Assembly: GCA_030248225.1 (NCBI GenBank)
Contig: JASANE010029311.1
Span: 1 to 64,000, forward strand
DNA length: 64,000 bases
Reading direction: 5' to 3'
DNA from: Trileptium ribeirensis
Taxonomy: Eukaryota > Nematoda > Enoplea > Enoplida > Thoracostomopsidae
Below are positions 14,696-27,040 of this stretch, piece by piece (within the stretch, counting starts at the first letter, position 1; every line of letters begins with the position of its first letter). The notes beneath the pieces were generated by a model that did not search any database, had not been told where the DNA came from, and saw nothing but the letters and a program-made list of their open reading frames with translations. The translations under genes were made by a program, and so were the position numbers.

Positions 14696-17600
14696 ATTAC
14701 CTAGACTCACTACCAATAGGTCATGCCTTTTCCAGTGGTTTTCAAATGGTCTAGATTCGCTGAATACGATTTCCAGGATATAGTCTGTCTTCGGCTATTG
14801 GGTTAAGTATCGCGTGCTAGGCATCAAGAATTATGGTCCGTATATAATATTTTAGTACAGTGACTACAATCATCGAAATCAGCAACTTTGCTGAACAACC
14901 CTTTTGTGGTACATCTCCCTGGACCATTATAGGACTGAATATATACGATAATGTTTTTCTAGAAATTAATTTTTCAAATTTCGTGATGTTTTTAATGTGT
15001 TTGTGGATTCACGAAGTGTTACACTTTATAAATTTGGTATATATGGTTGTATTATCAACAGTCCGACTGGGCCATATTATACCTTGTGAAAGGGTTTCAA
15101 AGGTTTTACGGTAGATGACCTTCTGGGCCACTGTAGGTCTGAGTATGACGCGACAACATTTTTATAGAAATCAATTTTTCAAGTTTTGACACGTTTTTTA
15201 ATGTGTTTGTGAATTCAAGCTTGTGTTGCACGTTATAAATCTGGTATATACAGTTTTGTTATCTATAGTCCGACTGGGTCATGTTGTACCTTGTGAAAGG
15301 GTTTCAAGAGTTTTACAGTTGACGACCTTGATTTCCAGAATTGTAGTGTGTCTTCATTTGTAAGGTTAGGTGTCACGTGTAAGCCATCAAGCATGATGTA
15401 TATTATATTTTTCGGCACGTTGAATATGACGATTTGATTACCTACAATCACTACGAATAGTTCATGCCTTTTCCAGTGGGTTTCAATGGGTTTAGGTTCA
15501 CTGAACACGATTTCCAGTATATAGTCTGTCTTCGGCTATTGGGTTATGTATTACGTGCTCGGCATCAATAATTATGGTACATATATATGATTTTGGTACA
15601 CTGACTGCAATCATCGATATTTACAACTTTGCTGAACAATCCCTTTTGTGGTACATCTCCCTGGACCACTATGTGCCTGAGTAGGGTACAATGATCTTTT
15701 TCTAGAAATCAATTTTTTAAATTTCGTGATGTTTTCAATGTGGTTGTGAATTCAAGCGAGTGTTATACGTTATAAATCTACTATATACGGTTGTGTTACC
15801 TAGAGTTCGACTGGACAATATTATATCTTGGAAAAGGGTTCCAAGGTTTTACGGTCGACGACCTTGATTTTCAAAATTGTAGTGTGTCTTCATTTGTTAG
15901 GTTATGTGTCACGTGTAGGCCATCAAGCATGGTGTATATTATATTTTTGGGCACGTTGAATATGATGATCTGATTACCTACAATCACTACGAATAGTTCA
16001 TGCCTTTTCCAGTAGTTTTCAATGGGTTTAGGTTCACTGAACACGATTTCCAGTATATAGTCTGTCTTCGGCTATTGGGTTATGTATTACGTGCTAGGCA
16101 TCAATAATTATGGTCCATATATATGATTTTGGTGCACTGACTGCAATCATCGATATCTATCTACAACTTTGCTGAACAATCCCTTTTGTGGTACATCTCC
16201 CTGGATCGCTGTGTGCCTGAATAAGGTACTATAATCTTTTTCTAGAAATCAATTTTTTAAATTTCGTGGTGTTTTTAATGTGGTTGTGAATTCAAGCGAG
16301 TGTTATACGTTATAAATCTACTATATACGGTTGTGTTACCTAGAGTTCGACTGGACCATATTATATCTTGGGAAAGGGTTTCAAGGTTTTACGGTCGACG
16401 ACCTTGATTTCCAGAATTGTAGTGTGTCTTCATTTGTTAGGTTATGTGTCACGTGTAGGCCATCAAATATGGTATATATTATATTTTTCGGCACGTTGAA
16501 TACGACGACTTTATTACCTACAATCACTACGAATAGTTCATACCTTTTTCAGTGGTTTTCAATGGGTCTAGATTCGCTGAATACGATTTCCAGAATATAG
16601 TCTGTCTTCGGCTATTGGGTTAAGTATTGCGTGCTAGGCATCAAGAATTATGGTCCGTATATATTATTTTACTACACTGTTTACAATCATCGAAATTTAC
16701 CACTTCACTGAACAATCCCTTTTATGGTACATCTCTCGGGACCGCTATGGGCTTGAATAGGGTACGATAACCTTTTTCTAGAAATCAATTTTTCAAATTT
16801 TATCATGTTTTTAATGTGTTTCTGAATTAAAGGAGTGTTACACGTTATAAATTTGTTATATATGGTTATATTATCAACAGTCCGACTGGACCATATTATA
16901 CCTAGGGAAAGGGTTTCAAGGATTTTGCGATCGACGACCTTGATTTGCAGAATTGTAGTGTGTCTTCATTTGTTAGATTATGTGTCACGTGTAAGCCATC
17001 AAGCATGGTATATATTATATTTTTTGGCACGCTGAATACGACGATTTGATCACCTACAATCACTACGAATAGTTCATGCCTTTTCCAGTGGTTTTCAATG
17101 GGTCTAGATTCGCTGAATACGATTTCCAGAATATGGTCTGTCTTCGGCTATTGGGCTAAGTATTGCGTGTTAGGCATCAAGAATTATGGTCCGTATATAT
17201 TATTTTAGTTAACTGGGTACAATCATCAAAATCTACGACTTTGCTGAACAATCCCTTTTGTGGTACATCTCCCGGAACCGCTGTGGGCCTGAATAGGGTA
17301 CGATAATCTTTTCCTAGAAATCGATTTTTCAAATTTTGTCATGCTTTAATGTGTTTCTGAATTCAAAGAGTTTTCAACGTTATAAATCTACTATATACGA
17401 TTGTGTTACCTAAAGTTCGACTGGACCGTATTATACCTTGGGAAAGGGTTTCAAGGATTTTGCGGTCGACGATCTTGATTTCCAGAATTATAACGTGTCT
17501 TCATTTGTTAGATTATGTGTCACGTGTAAGCCATCAAGCATGGTATGTATTATATTTTTTCGGCACGTTGAATACGACAATTTGATTACCTACAATCCGT

Positions 17601-18165
17601 ACGAATAGTTCATGCCGTTTTCAGTGGTTTTCAATGGGTTTAGATTTACTGAATACGATTTCCGGAATATAGTCTGTTTTCGTCTATTGGGTTAAGTATT
17701 GCATGGTAGGGATCAAGAATTATGGTTCGTATATATTATTTTAGTACACTGGCTAAAATCATCGAAATCTACAACTTTGCTGAACAATCCTTTTTGTCGG
17801 ACATCTCGACCGCTTTGGGCCTGAATATGGTACGATTATCTTTTTCTAGAAATCAATTTTTCAAAATTTTGTCATGTTTCTAATGTGTTTCTGAATTCAA
17901 GGAGTGTTACACGATATAAACCTGATATATATAGTCATATTATCAAGAGTCCGACTGGACAATATTATACCTTGTGTTTTAAAGGTTTTACGGTCGACGA
18001 CCTTCTGGGCCACTGTAGGTCAGAATATGGCACGATAACCTTTTTCTAGAAATCAATTTTTCAAATTTTGTCATGTTTTTAATATGTTTGTGAATTCAAG
18101 CATGTCTTACACATTATAAATCTGCTATGTACGGTTGTGTTATCTAGATTGCGAATGGACCATAT

Positions 18166-19307
18166 TTCGTGATTTTTAATTTAAAGCCTTATTTTGCTAC
18201 ATCTGCGATTGTAAAGATATTTGAGAATACTGAAAACGATGGAGTGATTTATTTGAACGTATTTCTTTTAGAATGGCACCGAATCCTCTGACGTCCCCCT
18301 GACCTATGTATGACTTCGTTGTTATCAGTCGATTGCTATAGTTTGTTAAAAACGAGTGTTTATATAGGCCTACGAAGTTGCTGAAAAGGATTACAAGATT
18401 CACTTGCATGTATGATTTTCGATATATTCTTTTTGAAGATATTATTTAAACGGTCCCCCGTAATCAAAAAAATGTAAACTAGGACCTATTCGCGGTGGCT
18501 ACTCCTCACAAGTGGTTACCCCTCGGATTTAATGCGTGTTTTTTTCTATATTTGGGTAATATTGTTGTAGACAACGAACAAAACTTTATTCCATTTTGTA
18601 CAAAGCGGTTTAGTAACCAAATAACAATGATAAAAACGAGCAAAAACAAATATGTGTATATAAATTCATGTCTTTTGGTATAGGAAGGTGCTATCTGTAC
18701 TTTTCTTATCTGTCAAACATATTCTGAAATGCATGAATTTGTGCTGTTTTAAACGCAAAACCAAGGATATTCAATGTGGTAAATTCCTTTAACCTTTAAG
18801 CGCCATCGCATTTTCGGGATTCGTTGGTGCTTTTGGTACGAAAACTTTAACTCTCTATTTTAAGAAACGTGATTATTAACAGAATTTGTGAAGAAAAAGT
18901 ACCTCGAATTTTCGCTGCTTCTGGTCAAATACTACATTTACGCCTTTATGCTTTACCGGTGGTCACCCTTAGCACAACGCTTTGACCAACCCAGTCCATT
19001 ACCAAACTTCTGTGTGTGCCGCTGTTTTAAGTTATGCGTTGTTACTTCATACACCTTGTTACTTCGTTACAACAAAGCGAATTTCTAAAATACTTTCATT
19101 ACCTCTACTTAAAAATTTGCGGCGCCCATGACACCGTATATAAATGCTGATGGTGTCCTGAATACGTGTAATAAATGGCTTAGATCACAGTAGTGGTGTT
19201 CTGTACACTACGTGGTGGGCAACGTATAATATAAAAGCTGCATTAATTGCTAACCAAAGAATTTCTTTCGCTGAATGATATGCTGATGCTGCCACTCAAT
19301 GGATTTA
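18166..19307. other. Intergenic stretch after the satellite
   Basis: No coding potential, RNA gene or transposon end was recognised here. Open frames are short, mutually overlapping and lack a recognisable domain. This is the first unique-looking sequence to the right of the satellite. Confidence 0.5.
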
Positions 19308-19635
19308 TGCAAGAGTAAACTTAAGATGCGCCCCCAACCATCCTCTTTTGACACCATATACAAAACTTTGTTAGCGAACAAAACTCGAATTTCAACTACG
19401 TATCCAATTTCGACATTTTTCTGTTCCATAACGCCATTAGCGAATGCGATTCGGTCCCTGTACTTTAACACCAGTGTGTTCGCGAACATTTTCAAGTTAT
19501 AATGTATGGAATATGAAACGGACTAATTTCTGTTCTTTAACGCAAAAATGAAATTTGTGTTCAGTGTACAACTGAATGGCAATCGCTTTTGTCAAAAGAG
19601 GATGGTAAGGGGCGCAGCTTAAGTTTACTCATGCA
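19308..19635. mobile_element. Palindromic MITE, TA-flanked, ~40-bp inverted ends
   Basis: The left end (TGCAAGAGTAAACTTAAG, continuing to CCATCCTCTTTTGAC near 19350) is repeated inverted at the right end (GTCAAAAGAGGATGG to CTTAAGTTTACTCATGCA). That gives inverted repeats of about 40 bp with a few mismatches around an unrelated AT-rich core. The outside bases read TA on the left and TT on the right, consistent with an eroded TA target duplication as made by Tc1/mariner-type transposases. There is no coding capacity, so it is non-autonomous. Related copies lie at 21236-21795 and 24978-25292. Confidence 0.7.
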
Positions 19636-19789
19636 TTATCGTAAAATTAAATTGATACCGTAAAATTTTTCGGCTACAATATGTGAACAAGTTACACCAA
19701 CTACATTCTTGCCAGGAATTTATATAATTAACGACGGGATTTCGAAAATTTACACTGGAGCACAGCATGTAAACTTAATATAAACAGTA

Positions 19790-19824
19790 ACCTGTCAATA
19801 CGTTTTAGGATCGTATTGACAGGT
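19790..19824. other. Perfect 13-bp hairpin upstream of the glycosyltransferase
   Basis: ACCTGTCAATACG (19790-19802) is followed by a 9-base spacer and its exact inverse complement CGTATTGACAGGT (19812-19824). It lies about 235 bp upstream of the ATG of the gene at 20059. It could be a regulatory cruciform, a processed RNA, or a transposon footprint; nothing in the sequence decides between them. Confidence 0.5.
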
Positions 19825-20040
19825 CGACCTTCAAAGTTGTGTCGAGACTTCAGGGGTAGCATCCTCTGAACACCTGCTTCGGCATGTGTCTTAAGGGAAC
19901 CTCACAAAGCGGGCGAACAACAACGTACTTTCAAACGTACGCGGTACTACAAACTCGATCATTGCATCGAGTCACAATGTACGCTGTAACACATGTGACA
20001 TTATGAAGAGAAATGGTTAAGCAGAACGTCAATGTCATAC

Positions 20041-20056
20041 TCTTTCTTTTAACCAG
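20041..20056 (+). promoter_or_regulatory. Likely 3' splice acceptor just before the ATG
   Basis: A pyrimidine-rich tract ends in AACCAG two bases before the start codon at 20059 (CAG|AAATG). This arrangement is typical of a coding exon joined to an upstream 5' UTR exon, or of a spliced-leader trans-splice site. No upstream exon was identified, so cis- and trans-splicing cannot be separated. Confidence 0.5.
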
Positions 20057-20058
20057 AA

Positions 20059-21075
20059 ATGTATTTGACAAAATATTTAGTAGTAATCGCTACGTTGGCT
20101 ATATTATCAATAGCCATTCTCTACAGCATTAACGGAATTGGGTATATCATTATGAAATATCGATCGTACACTGATCACGAAAGTATGCATTGCAGTGAAC
20201 GCCTACATGTCACCAAAAGGCTGTTTCATATCGTATTTACTACGAACGCTTCGAACCGAATTTCGGTATTTCAAGCCAATCATCCACCGGCTAGTGGCGC
20301 TTTCAATGGACGGCGTGTCCGAATGTTGGAATCGATATTTTATCATCATCCCGATGCTACGGTTCTGGTCCATAGCAATACTCTAGAAGCGCACACGTTT
20401 CGATCATTTATCGCTGCAAATTACTCAGTAAAAATCATGCGTTATAATTTGACAAAAATGATCGCTGATTCCCCAGCAATTCAATTTACTTCGGATAGAA
20501 TAGCTCGAGCAAAAACGAATCCTTATTGGTACGTTCACGAGAGCGATTTGTTACGCCTGCTTGTACTGTATCGATGGGGTGGTATTTATGTTGATACTGA
20601 TGCTATCATAGTTCGATCTTTTAACGATTTACCGGATGCTGCAATTGGTAGTGAAGACGGGAGTATAATTTCATCTGGTCTTTTAATATTTATTCAGCCA
20701 CAACATCCATTTATAGTCCAGTGTCTATATGAATATGCAAAATTCTACGGTACTTCATGGGCACATAATGGTCCTGTTCTACTTACGCGTGTGTATAAGA
20801 AATGGCCTGGAGGTCCACAACATTCCGGTGTAATCGTATTGCCTATCATTGCTTTTTATATGTTTCACTACTCAAATATTATAACTAAATGCTTTAATAC
20901 AATCAGCGAACACCAGCTTAATTCGACACTGGCGAAGCTCAAAAATCAGTTTATTTATTCGGTACACCTTTACTCCAAATTTAGTGCCGGTGCAAAATTG
21001 CACAACAACAGCTTCTGTATGTACTTGCTTGAAAAATATTGTGTCTTGTGTAAGAACGAAAATCTAAATTCATAA
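20059..21075 (+). CDS. Alpha-1,4-galactosyl/GalNAc-transferase-like (A4GALT family), 338 aa
   Basis: Predicted type II Golgi glycosyltransferase of the DXD sugar-binding/Gb3-synthase family, which adds Gal or GalNAc in alpha-1,4 linkage to glycolipid or glycan acceptors. Residues about 5-31 form one hydrophobic signal-anchor after a very short cytoplasmic tail. The family core is at 158-185 (WYVHESDLLRLLVLYRWGGI, then YVDTDAIIV), where D179-T180-D181 is the DXD motif that binds the metal and UDP-sugar. HNGPVLLTR at 236-244 is the second conserved family block. N-glycosylation sequons occur at N63, N121, N130, N288 and N316. Length is close to the roughly 340-350 aa usual for the family, and the reading frame is uninterrupted, so the gene looks intact. 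The ATG is favoured because it places the membrane anchor at the extreme N-terminus and sits just after a splice-acceptor-like CAG. Donor and acceptor specificity cannot be read from sequence. It stands alone between transposons. Confidence 0.88.
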   Translation: MYLTKYLVVIATLAILSIAILYSINGIGYIIMKYRSYTDHESMHCSERLHVTKRLFHIVFTTNASNRISVFQANHPPASGAFNGRRVRMLESIFYHHPDATVLVHSNTLEAHTFRSFIAANYSVKIMRYNLTKMIADSPAIQFTSDRIARAKTNPYWYVHESDLLRLLVLYRWGGIYVDTDAIIVRSFNDLPDAAIGSEDGSIISSGLLIFIQPQHPFIVQCLYEYAKFYGTSWAHNGPVLLTRVYKKWPGGPQHSGVIVLPIIAFYMFHYSNIITKCFNTISEHQLNSTLAKLKNQFIYSVHLYSKFSAGAKLHNNSFCMYLLEKYCVLCKNENLNS

Positions 21076-21235
21076 TCGAAGTTTTCAGCCAAGCACTTAC
21101 ACTCTCATATAAAAACTCTGAGGCATCAGCGACTGTTTCCTGACTCAGAATAATGAGCCAGATTTCATCTTAGCAATATATTGTTATGCAGCAAGTACAC
21201 TCTGATTCCGAATGCATTCGATTTAAGTTAATTTA

Positions 21236-21795
21236 TTGTGTGATTCAACTCAGAATAACCCCGCCGATCATCCTATTTTGTAGTAACCTATATCGAATAG
21301 CAAGCCCTCGTTACGGAAAAAGGGTGAATTTTACTTGGTTTGTCGCTAACCAAAAATTAGCCTATCAAATCAAATCCAAGTGTTACAAATTATACCTATT
21401 GTTTGAACAGAATTTCGGCGTTTTCAATTTGTAGAAATTCGGTTCCCTAATGTCTAACCACTTAAAGTTGAATTATTTAGTGTCCACGAACAAAGTTAAT
21501 GCGAAAGTGTTGTCACAAGAAAATCGATCCTATAGTTAGCTCCTTGTGTTTGCGAAACAAAATGGGTTTAACTTTAATTCGACAAATTTCGTTCTCAAAA
21601 ATTTAGCCAATTTTACTTGAATTTCCGCGAACAAAAAATGGATAAATTGGATTAACCAGAATTGTGTTCGCGAATTTTTATTTGACTAAATTATTACACT
21701 AAATTTCAATTGACCAAAAAGCGGTTTGTAACAATTTGATTTTTTGCAAAGTTACAAAATAGGGTGGTTGGTGGGGTTTTATGTTTGTTCGTGCA
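21236..21795. mobile_element. Diverged copy of the TA-flanked MITE family
   Basis: The left side AACCCCGCCGATCATCC continuing to ATTTTGTA (about 21256-21281) pairs inverted with TACAAAATAGGGTGG continuing to TTGGTGGGGTT near 21757-21781. Beyond these, degenerate versions of the family terminal sequence extend to flanking TA dinucleotides at both ends. The interior shares sequence with the copy at 24978 (TCGTTACGGAAAAA, AGAATTTCGGCGTTTTCAATTT). It begins about 160 bp after the stop codon of the glycosyltransferase gene. Confidence 0.55.
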
Positions 21796-22584
21796 TATGT
21801 AAAATATTGCTCATACTGTGCGTAATGTGACTCATCTAATGTGTTGGGGACGGGCTGGCTCAATTGAATCAAATGTAACATAAACTTATTTCAGTCTGTT
21901 CATGCGCAATGATCTAAAACCACGTTCAAAATTACCTTGTGCTAAGTAAGAAAATACAGGAAAAGATTGCAAAGCGGGAATGCCATGAAGTATTCCCTGA
22001 GAAAACAAATCCAAAAAGACATAATCTTGTCAGTTACTGTTAGACCAGCCAGCGTATAGTATACTAACGGTATGCTCAATTAGCTACTCGGGTGCTCACG
22101 TACCCAGGTGACCGGCACTAACCTTCGCTAGTTCTCATAAGTCAGTGAATCCACTCAAAATTACGCATCAGTTACGGTTCAAATTTGAAATTAGGTACCA
22201 AAATCATCTATATCTGATGATTGTATGCTGCGATGATTTCCACCTAAAGCAACTTGCTTTCCTTCCGTTTTAATCTTATTTTTACCTTCACAATGAAAGT
22301 TTTGCTTTGACCTGTGAACTTTAGCATAATTTTTGAATACAAACCTCATACACAGTCCAGACTCGTCCTCCACGTTTTCGAAACGCCCAGCGAAGTGGAG
22401 ATGACATCGTAAGTGTGCACGTTTAACGTAAGTGGAAAAGGAGATTACATATGTTCGGTTTCGTAGTCTTGGTTTAGCATCTGTACTCGTGGTATTATCT
22501 GCCTCCCGTAACGACATTACTTATACTACGTGTTGACCGGTGGCTAAGATAAATGGTGTGAAGAGACAAAGGTCAACTGCATAG
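21796..22584. other. Intergenic, no feature recognised
   Basis: About 0.8 kb with no supported gene. A minus-strand open frame at 22191-22517 has no recognisable domain, splice context or homologous family that I can name. Confidence 0.4.
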
Positions 22585-22830
22585 ATGCGCGATTACCGAA
22601 GTCCCTGGGAGGATAGTCGCTGCGTTGGACTAAGGTCTCGGACTTGGACCTCCCAGGGAGGGCCAGCCAGTCTAGGGGGAGGGAATCGCGGTCGGCGGTT
22701 ATCAACCCTCTGTTCCGAAGGAGTGAGGCGCGTGAGGGGGTTAGAGCATCTGTCAGGGATCGGCATTTCGAGCCGAGATCGAGGAGCGGCGCCTCAGTAA
22801 AGAGTAGTCCTGACTCCCCCTATTAGTCTG
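22585..22830 (+). ncRNA. GC-rich structured island (possible SINE or ncRNA)
   Basis: This roughly 245-bp block is strikingly G+C-rich in an AT-rich setting and is full of local inverted repeats. TCCCTGGGAGG (22603-22613) pairs perfectly with CCTCCCAGGGA (22650-22660). TCGGC/GCCGA closes a 7-base loop near 22761-22777, and GAGG/CCTC and AGTC/GACT pairs follow. A stretch GGGGTTAGAGC then CATTTCGAGCCGA loosely resembles the spacing of tRNA-type internal promoter boxes, but no good cloverleaf forms. An open frame runs through it on the plus strand, but its R/G/S-rich translation looks like a by-product of composition. Strand is a guess. Confidence 0.3.
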
Positions 22831-24977
22831 TATGGTCAAATGCTCATCCGAAACTGCGCACTGCGGTTGTATGATAATAATGCGAGTTTGAAAATAGAAA
22901 CAAAAAGCGCCGCTCTATAAATATACTGGTCCAGCATCGGTAGGGCTACTTTTTCACAACAGAGGTGCACAGGTTGACGATAGGGTAGATGTATTATTTT
23001 GTCATTCAGAGAATAAAAATTACTTTGGGAGGAACTGTAGTAAGTGCAAAACCAAGAAACCCAACCATAAAGCTTTTCATGCTGCCAAAACAACTGATAA
23101 TATTGCTGGAAACCAGTCGTTAAGCCAGAGCCAACTGGAATAATTTAGCGACAGCAAGGGCTTTAGATATAGAAACATCAATTATTTCAGTTTTGATGAG
23201 AGCCAGCCGAGGCGCTAAAAATTCGTGAGGCGGTCAGTAACAAGATGACATCAACCATATTACAAGAAATATTATCATATTGCTACCCCGATAAAAAAGT
23301 TTGGGGGATGTCATGATATTTGGTTAAGAGTAATGCATGCTTTCAATGTTGCCAACTGTCGGCCGCCCTACGTTATTCCGCGAAAAAAACCTAGGAATGA
23401 TTACAGGCTTATATATAAGCGTCGCAGGTCAGGTTAAAGTTTGAGATCCGAATATCGAGAACAGAACTAATGTATTTCACCTAAGCATCTGAGGGATAGT
23501 TCGTAATTTGAGCTTTTCTAAGCATGACTATACTGGCGCATTCGCGATATGATAGACGATTTCAAAATTGAGTATTCATTTTACTTTTGAGTTGCCAGTC
23601 ATCAGTACAGTCTTACGGTTTTTGGTTGTAATATAATGCTCGTTCAATTAGTGGCGTTCGATATTTGAAGACGTGCGTACGAATAAACTCAGAGCTGATC
23701 ACGTAATTATTAACAGATTTGTTTAGCTTACAGGTAATAAATTCTGATAGAATTATTCGTACCGTCTACCAAATCCTCCAAAATTCCAATTCATAGCCAC
23801 ATTGTCCGAACATAACAGATCAACAAAAATCAGTGGCGTTCGATATTTGAAGATATACCAACACATATTTAACTCGTGTCACCACATTTCTTATACAACA
23901 CTTCTCCGCTACATTTCGGAGTACTGCGGACTTCACGATGCAGGCTTCTTCAATTTTAAAGATGCAGCGTTCATTATAGTTAACTCTTGATGCAGCTTGA
24001 CTGTAGCTCAGATTACATACGTTCAATAGCGTTGCTGCCAATCGTATTGCAAACTATAAATACGTAACAGAAACGCAAATTTTGAGAACAATGCTGCGTA
24101 TATAACACTGAATTAGAATTCTTTATTTGAAAAAAACAATTGTCGTCCATTAACTAAATATTTCATCCCAGCATATGACCAGTTACATTCGAAGTTACAA
24201 TCTCACTTTTTATACAATTTTGTGTCAGTCAGGTCTTTAGAAAGCGCGAGGTTATCCTTTGTTTTCATGGCAGCTACATAAACAACATCACTCGTGTGGT
24301 AAACACACATGCTGCGTAGAAAGTAACCGTAGGCTTGTTTGAGCGAAATGGTTTATTTTTCAATACTTTTAATGATTCTTAAGAACGAGTAACTTTTACT
24401 GTATAAACCAAAAGAATGTTTTTGGGTCGATTTTTTACAGATTTTGCGCTTTATTTATTGCGAGAATAAATTTGTACCAGAAATTTTTTTGTGTTTATGT
24501 TCTATCTTAAATAAATTATTCAATACCTAACTGCATTTGAACTAACATAAAGGCTTTTTTAATTATAAATATTTGAGCGGAAGAAAGTTCGGAAGCAGTG
24601 TTCGACAAAAAGAAGGTATGGCTTCATTCTATTTGAATATGACATGCATTGTATAATCCTATCTTGACGGTTTCGTGCCTGCGATGACCTCAGTTTTGTG
24701 GTTTTGTTTTTGATGCATTATGTAATATAGTTTTGTTCATTGTAATTAGGCTTCTTTTCTGGCGTCCAGGCGCATAGACCGTTAATGAATTCTGAGTGCC
24801 AATGAATTTTCATTGGTCTACACTGTGGAATTTGGCGGCGTCTGTTTGTGGGTTTTTGGTGTAACACGCATTACTCAATTTCTGACTTTCAGATAAGGTC
24901 ACGCTCTTTGAAAAGCTTGAAATTATTTGTATTCTCTAGTTAGGCGCGAACATCGATTTCGACATCTTCCCCCAGAA
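22831..24977. other. Intergenic, little recognised
   Basis: About 2.1 kb without a supported gene. The only structure noted is a 20-bp direct repeat (GTGGCGTTCGATATTTGAAG) at about 23651 and 23833. The sequence AAAAAGAAG|GTATGG near 24608 resembles a splice donor and could end an unrecognised upstream exon, but no frame supports this. Confidence 0.35.
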
Positions 24978-25292
24978 TTATGCGTGAGTAAACTTAAGGC
25001 GACCTGCCAACCATCCTATTTTGTCATTATCGATATGGAATCGCAAAACCTTACGGAAAAATGCTTAATTTCATTCGGTAATTTCATTCACCGAAAATTG
25101 GCAAAATCAAATTCAAGTTCCAGAAATTAGAACTTGTGTTCGAGCAGAAATTCGGCGATTCCAATTTGCAAAAATTCTGTTTCCTAATGGGTTAGCATTT
25201 AAATTTGATTATTCAGTGTTCGTGAAAAAATTTAATGCAAAAATACAAAATAAGATGATTGGCGGGCTCACCTTAAGTTTACTCGCGCATAA
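24978..25292. mobile_element. Palindromic MITE, TA-flanked (best-preserved copy)
   Basis: TTATGCGTGAGTAAACTTAA at the left, continuing for about 45 bp to ATCCTATTTTGT, is matched by its inverse complement ending in TTAAGTTTACTCGCGCATAA at the right, with only a few mismatches. A TA dinucleotide lies at each boundary. The unit is 315 bp with no coding capacity. It shares its ends with the element at 19308 and its interior with the one at 21236. Confidence 0.7.
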
Positions 25293-25563
25293 CTGGGCCT
25301 ACGCGTCGGGTCTCGATAGGTTCAAAAAACCATGTTTCTTATTTTAGGTTAGGTCAAAACAGATATTTCTTAGGGCCCATAGGTCGAAAATACCCGAAAA
25401 TGGTAATTTCTGCGCCATGGCTCGAGTTATATTGATATTTTGGTCTCATTTTATAATGTCAATTCATCCTCCATGTAGCTGGTAGGTGTTACTGACATTA
25501 TTTACGCTGCAGGATTGGATCAAAATCGCTTTTCAGGGTGTTGAACGTGTAATTTAGAGAGAA

Positions 25564-25571
25564 GTACGCAG
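25564..25571. repeat. Left 8-bp target duplication GTACGCAG
   Basis: This octamer abuts the CAGGGAATA transposon end at 25572. It is repeated exactly at 30010-30017, directly after the CCCTG end at 30009, which pairs these two ends as one transposition event. Confidence 0.8.
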
Positions 25572-25815
25572 CAGGGAATATCCAAAAACAGCAACCGGAT
25601 CCGTCCATTTTAACCTGATCCGGAACCGGAACCTGATCTTCGAAACTTATACCTATATAATAAAACAGATGAAGGAAATAATGAAAGTACTGTGGATTTA
25701 AACCGTATTATAATTAAATTTTACGTTAAACTTAATGTATTGCGGTGACAGTGTTGCCTCTATGGAACTTTGAAAAGGTGGAACTTTGAGTCTGATAAAA
25801 CTAAACTATTTATCG
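25572..25815 (-). mobile_element. hAT-A left-end fragment
   Basis: It begins CAGGGAATA and carries the CCGGAACCGG-type blocks, the TATATAATAAAACAGATGAA segment and the TTAAACTTAATGTATTGC segment found in the other hAT-A copies. Homology ends near ATTTATCG at about 25815, where unrelated DNA starts. It forms the left end of the composite element. Confidence 0.75.
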
Positions 25816-25984
25816 CTGACTCTCACTAAGTTTTACGTCCATGTCATCCGATACTTTCTGATTTACATTAGCGTTAGGAAGCTCTATTCCATTTCCTTGT
25901 ACGATAATGATATTAGCGGCAGCAAATCTCGATAACAATAATAATCAGTGTTGCATCGTAAATTAAATTCCATCTCTTTAAGTG

Positions 25985-27040
25985 TGATTGGCCATAGCTC
26001 GGGAACGACTTAACCGATTTTCATAATATTCAGCCCATTTGAACCGGCATAGTCGATTTACCGTGTACATCCCCGCGCGTGTTTTGATTTGGGGTCTGAT
26101 TCTGGGGTCAGGGGTCAAAATGTGGGTTTTTGCCACATTTTACTACCCTTTACGGAAGCAAGGTTATTTTTATCTTAACTTTCGAATTTTTTCTTTGGTT
26201 GGTTTTATTTCATAGTAAAATGAAAAATGCCGATGTCTCTTTTTTGTTTTTCGATTAAGGCTCCGGTTCTAGAGTTATGCAGTTTCAGGTATGTGCCCCA
26301 ACGTGCAGTTTGAGGTATGTGCCCCAATGGTTTCTCGACCCAAAATTCGAAAATTTGTTCTGACATCCTGGGCGGCTGAAAAGTTTAACTTGGGAGTTTT
26401 CGGGCTTGTGAAACTCATTGGCGGTGTTGGTTCTGCTCTGTGACCACGGTGGTATGGCGCCCACAAGGTTCGGGATCAGAGAGCAAAAAATGTTTTTTAC
26501 CTCATTTTAGTACCATTCACGAAAGCAAGGTTATTTTTACCTTAACTTTTCAATTTGTTTCTCTGTTTCGTTTTATTTAATAGTAAAATGATAAATGCCG
26601 ATGCCCCTTTTTTGTTTCTCGATTAAGGCTTCGGTTCATGGTGTTTGAGGCATGGCACCCTCGTGGTTCCTCGACATAAAATTCGAAAATTTGTTGTGAC
26701 GTCCTAGGCGGCTGAAAAGTTTTACTTGGGGGTTTTCGGGCATGTCAAACTCATTGATTGTGTTGATTTTGCTCTATGACCCATGGTACGGGGGTATGGC
26801 GCTCTCATAGTTCATCGACCAAAAATTTCTAATTTTACTGTTACGTTCTGGGAGGCCGATAACTTGCTCTTCGGGATTTTGGATCATCGGAAACTTATTC
26901 CCGGTGTTAGTTTTGTTTTAACTTGTGCGGTATTGTATGTTATCCACATATAGCATATCGACGTATGCTGTCGAGAGCTGATTGGCATAAGGCGTAGGTG
27001 TACCTATGCTTCACTAGGTTCTGCAGTCTCGATAGAGTTG
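25985..27040. repeat. Dispersed ~1-kb repeat R3, copy 1
   Basis: From the GATTGGCCATAGCTCGGGAA region, through GGCATAGTCGATTTACCGTG, to the TAGCATATCGACGTATGC region and CTCGATAGAGTTGC, this is homologous to 55580-56560. It contains two related internal modules starting at AAGCAAGGTTATTTTTA near 26158 and 26524, about 365 bp apart. It lies inside the composite transposon as passenger DNA. No coding potential was recognised. Confidence 0.7.

Larger units (their letters stand above)
1..18165. repeat. Satellite array with alternating ~530/205-bp spacing
   Basis: A head-to-tail array covers the first 18 kb and is open at the left edge of the window. The block around GTGAATTCAAG recurs near 292, 496, 1033, 1238, 1769, 1981, 2186, 2723, 2926, 3454, 3658, 4192, 4398, 4929, 5129 and 5769. 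Spacing alternates between about 530 and about 205 bp, so the composite unit is about 740 bp, with one extra short module near 1981. The short module duplicates part of the long one (the stretch through CTTGTGAAAGGGTTTCAA and TCTGAATATGGCACGATAA). Copies at the left are very similar; divergence, indels and loss of the short module increase rightward until homology stops near 18165. Short open frames inside it repeat with the array and on both strands, and they are not treated as genes. Confidence 0.95.
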